NCBI GenBank assembly: GCA_934725835.1
Contig: CAKVCR010000168.1
Span: 1 to 6,417 of the forward strand
Length of the DNA stretch: 6,417 nucleotides
Source of the DNA: an uncultured Odoribacter sp.
GTDB taxonomy: Bacteria > Bacteroidota > Bacteroidia > Bacteroidales > Marinifilaceae
Direction: 5' to 3'
In this document: piece after piece, positions 4,828 to 6,417 of the stretch
How positions within the stretch are numbered: position 1 is the first letter of the stretch
Layout: every line of letters starts with the position of its first letter
The notes under the pieces: generated by a model
What the model saw: only the letters and a program-made list of their open reading frames with translations
Told to the model about the DNA's origin: nothing
The model's database searches: none
Program-made: the position numbers and the translations under genes

Positions 4828-6417
4828 ATGAAGGCTAAAGATGATATAAATTTTAGAACCATAGGGGTGTACGTTGGCGTCTTAATATGCGGTCTCTTGA
4901 TTATAGGACGAGTGGTATATGTAATGACAGTGGAGGGTAGTAAGTGGCGTAGTATGGCATCTGGTAATGTGTCGAATAAGCTGACCCGTCTTGCTCCTAA
5001 TCGCGGAGATATTTGTGCTGACGATGGTCGTATTTTAGCGACGTCTGTACCTTATTACGAGATTCGTTTTGATCCCATTGCTGTAAATAAAGAGGTGTTT
5101 CAAGAAAATGTTGATAGCTTAGCATATTGTTTATCAAAGTTTTTCAAGGATGGAAACATGAGTTTTTATAAAGAAAAATTGACAAGAGCAAGAAGTGCCA
5201 AGCATCCTAATCGGAATTTGTTGATAAATAAACGTAAGGTCAACCATACGGAATTGAAGATAATCCGACAGTTCCCTATTTTCCGTTTGGGAAAATATAG
5301 AGGTGGTCTTAAGGTAAGTGTATCTGATAAACGCTTACAACCCCATGTGAACTTGGCTGTGCGTACTATTGGATATTTGAATGAATCTGCTTCAGGTATA
5401 CGGGAGGGGCGGGTTGGTTTGGAAGCAGCTTTTGAAAATGAGTTGAAAGGAGAGGAGGGGCAAGCTATCAAACGGAAGATGGCTGGAACGACGATTAATT
5501 TGCCTGAGAGAGAACCTGTTGACGGACATGATATCGTGACAACGATTAATGTTGAGTATCAGGATATTGTGCAGCATGCTTTGAAAAAACAATTGGAGAA
5601 AAGTAATGCTACTCATGGTTCGGCTATATTGATGGAAGTGAAAACAGGGGATATTAAAGCAATCGCTAATATGGCTAAAGGTCTTGATGGTCAGTATATA
5701 GAGTCTCAGAATTTTGCTATTAGCAGTGCAGGAGAGCCAGGATCTGTTATTAAAGCTGCTTCGTTTATTGCTTTGTTGGAAGATGGTATTGTAACTCCGG
5801 ATGATACGATAGATTTGGGACAGACGGGCAAATATCTGTTTAAAAATATAGAGTTGAAAGAGGCTCATGATGGATTAGGCAAAGTGACTGTGCAGCAAAT
5901 GTTGGAGAAATCGGCTAATGGTATAGCTAAATTGGTGTATGACAATTATAAAGATCGACCTAAAAAGTTTGTTGATCGCTGGTATTCTATGGGTTTGAAC
6001 AAAAAAACAGGAATCTGTCTTCCAGGAGAAGCAGAGCCTTTTATAAAGTATCCTTCTGACGATGGTAGTTGGTCCGGTATTAGTTTGCCTTGGGTGGCTT
6101 TCGGTTATGAATCTAAATTGACACCGTTGCAGATATTGGCATTTTATAATGCAATTGCAAATGACGGGCAGCGGATGCGTCCAAGATTAGTAAAGGAGGT
6201 GCGCAACCATGGACAATTGGTGACATCTTATGATATAGAGGAAGTTGGTGGACGAATCTGTAGCCGCAAGAGTCTTGCTGGAATTCGGAGAATGCTTGAA
6301 GGGGTAGTAGAAAATGGAACCGCTAAGAATATCTATACGACAAAATATAGAATCGCAGGTAAGACTGGAACTTCGCGTATTGCAAGAACTAATGGAGGCG
6401 GGTATATTCCCCATAGT
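4828..6417 (+). CDS. ftsI: Septal peptidoglycan transpeptidase FtsI (class B penicillin-binding protein), partial
   Basis: The first 530 codons are present and the gene runs off the right edge without a stop. FtsI crosslinks septal peptidoglycan with FtsW and is a beta-lactam target. Layout: short cytoplasmic N-terminus, membrane anchor (about 12-33), the PBP dimerization domain starting with PNRGDICADDGRILATS (57-73) and including VGLEAAFENEL (about 196-206), then the transpeptidase domain. All three catalytic motifs are visible: S306-V-I-K309 in EPGSVIK (SxxK), S362-A-N364 (SxN) and K512-T-G514 in AGKTGTS. The ATG at 4828 is chosen because it gives the standard N-terminus; an ATG at 4812 overlapping the ftsL stop is in another frame and ends after 8 codons. 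Any C-terminal PASTA domain, as in SpoVD-like homologues, would lie beyond the window. Confidence 0.96.
   Translation, partial: MKAKDDINFRTIGVYVGVLICGLLIIGRVVYVMTVEGSKWRSMASGNVSNKLTRLAPNRGDICADDGRILATSVPYYEIRFDPIAVNKEVFQENVDSLAYCLSKFFKDGNMSFYKEKLTRARSAKHPNRNLLINKRKVNHTELKIIRQFPIFRLGKYRGGLKVSVSDKRLQPHVNLAVRTIGYLNESASGIREGRVGLEAAFENELKGEEGQAIKRKMAGTTINLPEREPVDGHDIVTTINVEYQDIVQHALKKQLEKSNATHGSAILMEVKTGDIKAIANMAKGLDGQYIESQNFAISSAGEPGSVIKAASFIALLEDGIVTPDDTIDLGQTGKYLFKNIELKEAHDGLGKVTVQQMLEKSANGIAKLVYDNYKDRPKKFVDRWYSMGLNKKTGICLPGEAEPFIKYPSDDGSWSGISLPWVAFGYESKLTPLQILAFYNAIANDGQRMRPRLVKEVRNHGQLVTSYDIEEVGGRICSRKSLAGIRRMLEGVVENGTAKNIYTTKYRIAGKTGTSRIARTNGGGYIPHS

Noticed and set aside
4812..4838. ATGA overlap of the ftsL stop with an ATG, suggesting translational coupling to ftsI.
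   Set aside because: That ATG is out of frame with ftsI and reaches a stop after 8 codons; the ftsI start is the ATG at 4828. Coupling by reinitiation remains possible but the sequence does not show it.
5392..5868. A 158-codon minus-strand open frame inside ftsI.
   Set aside because: The plus-strand frame carries PBP motifs without interruption; the minus-strand product looks like low-complexity shadow sequence.

Overview
The window looks like an ordinary chromosomal core segment from a member of the Bacteroidota, most likely order Bacteroidales. The evidence is moderately low G+C, A-rich translation starts with little Shine-Dalgarno signal, perfect TAnnTTTG -7 promoter elements, and Bacteroidales-type versions of SmpB, a Yip1-like membrane protein, FtsL and FtsI. 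Genus cannot be fixed from the sequence alone. No rRNA, tRNA, CRISPR array, insertion sequence or phage gene was found.

Left part (bases 1-1518), all on the minus strand. In transcription order it holds a five-helix Yip1-like membrane protein, smpB (the tmRNA partner used in ribosome rescue) 15 bases behind it, and the first 131 codons of an acetyl-CoA hydrolase/4-hydroxybutyrate CoA-transferase family enzyme that runs off the left edge. Bases 1519-1625 are a divergent promoter region with one perfect Bacteroidota -7 element on each strand.

Right part (1626-6417), all on the plus strand. A YbdG/MscM-type mechanosensitive channel gene is followed by a 214-base gap and then the start of the division and cell wall (dcw) cluster: mraZ, rsmH (mraW), ftsL and ftsI. 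The ftsI gene runs off the right edge after 530 codons and has all three transpeptidase motifs. The four dcw genes are separated by 29, 10 and 12 bases and probably form one transcript.

The clearest regulatory signal is in the gap before mraZ. Three GTGG half-sites at exactly 10-base spacing look like a MraZ autoregulatory box, and they overlap the -33 region of a candidate promoter. MraZ would then control synthesis of RsmH, FtsL, FtsI and further cell-wall genes beyond the window. I found no undescribed biological system. The second-look items are the MraZ box layout, a possible near-leaderless transcript for the Yip1-like gene, a slippery A8 run at the rsmH-ftsL junction, and non-standard residues in the FtsI active-site motifs.
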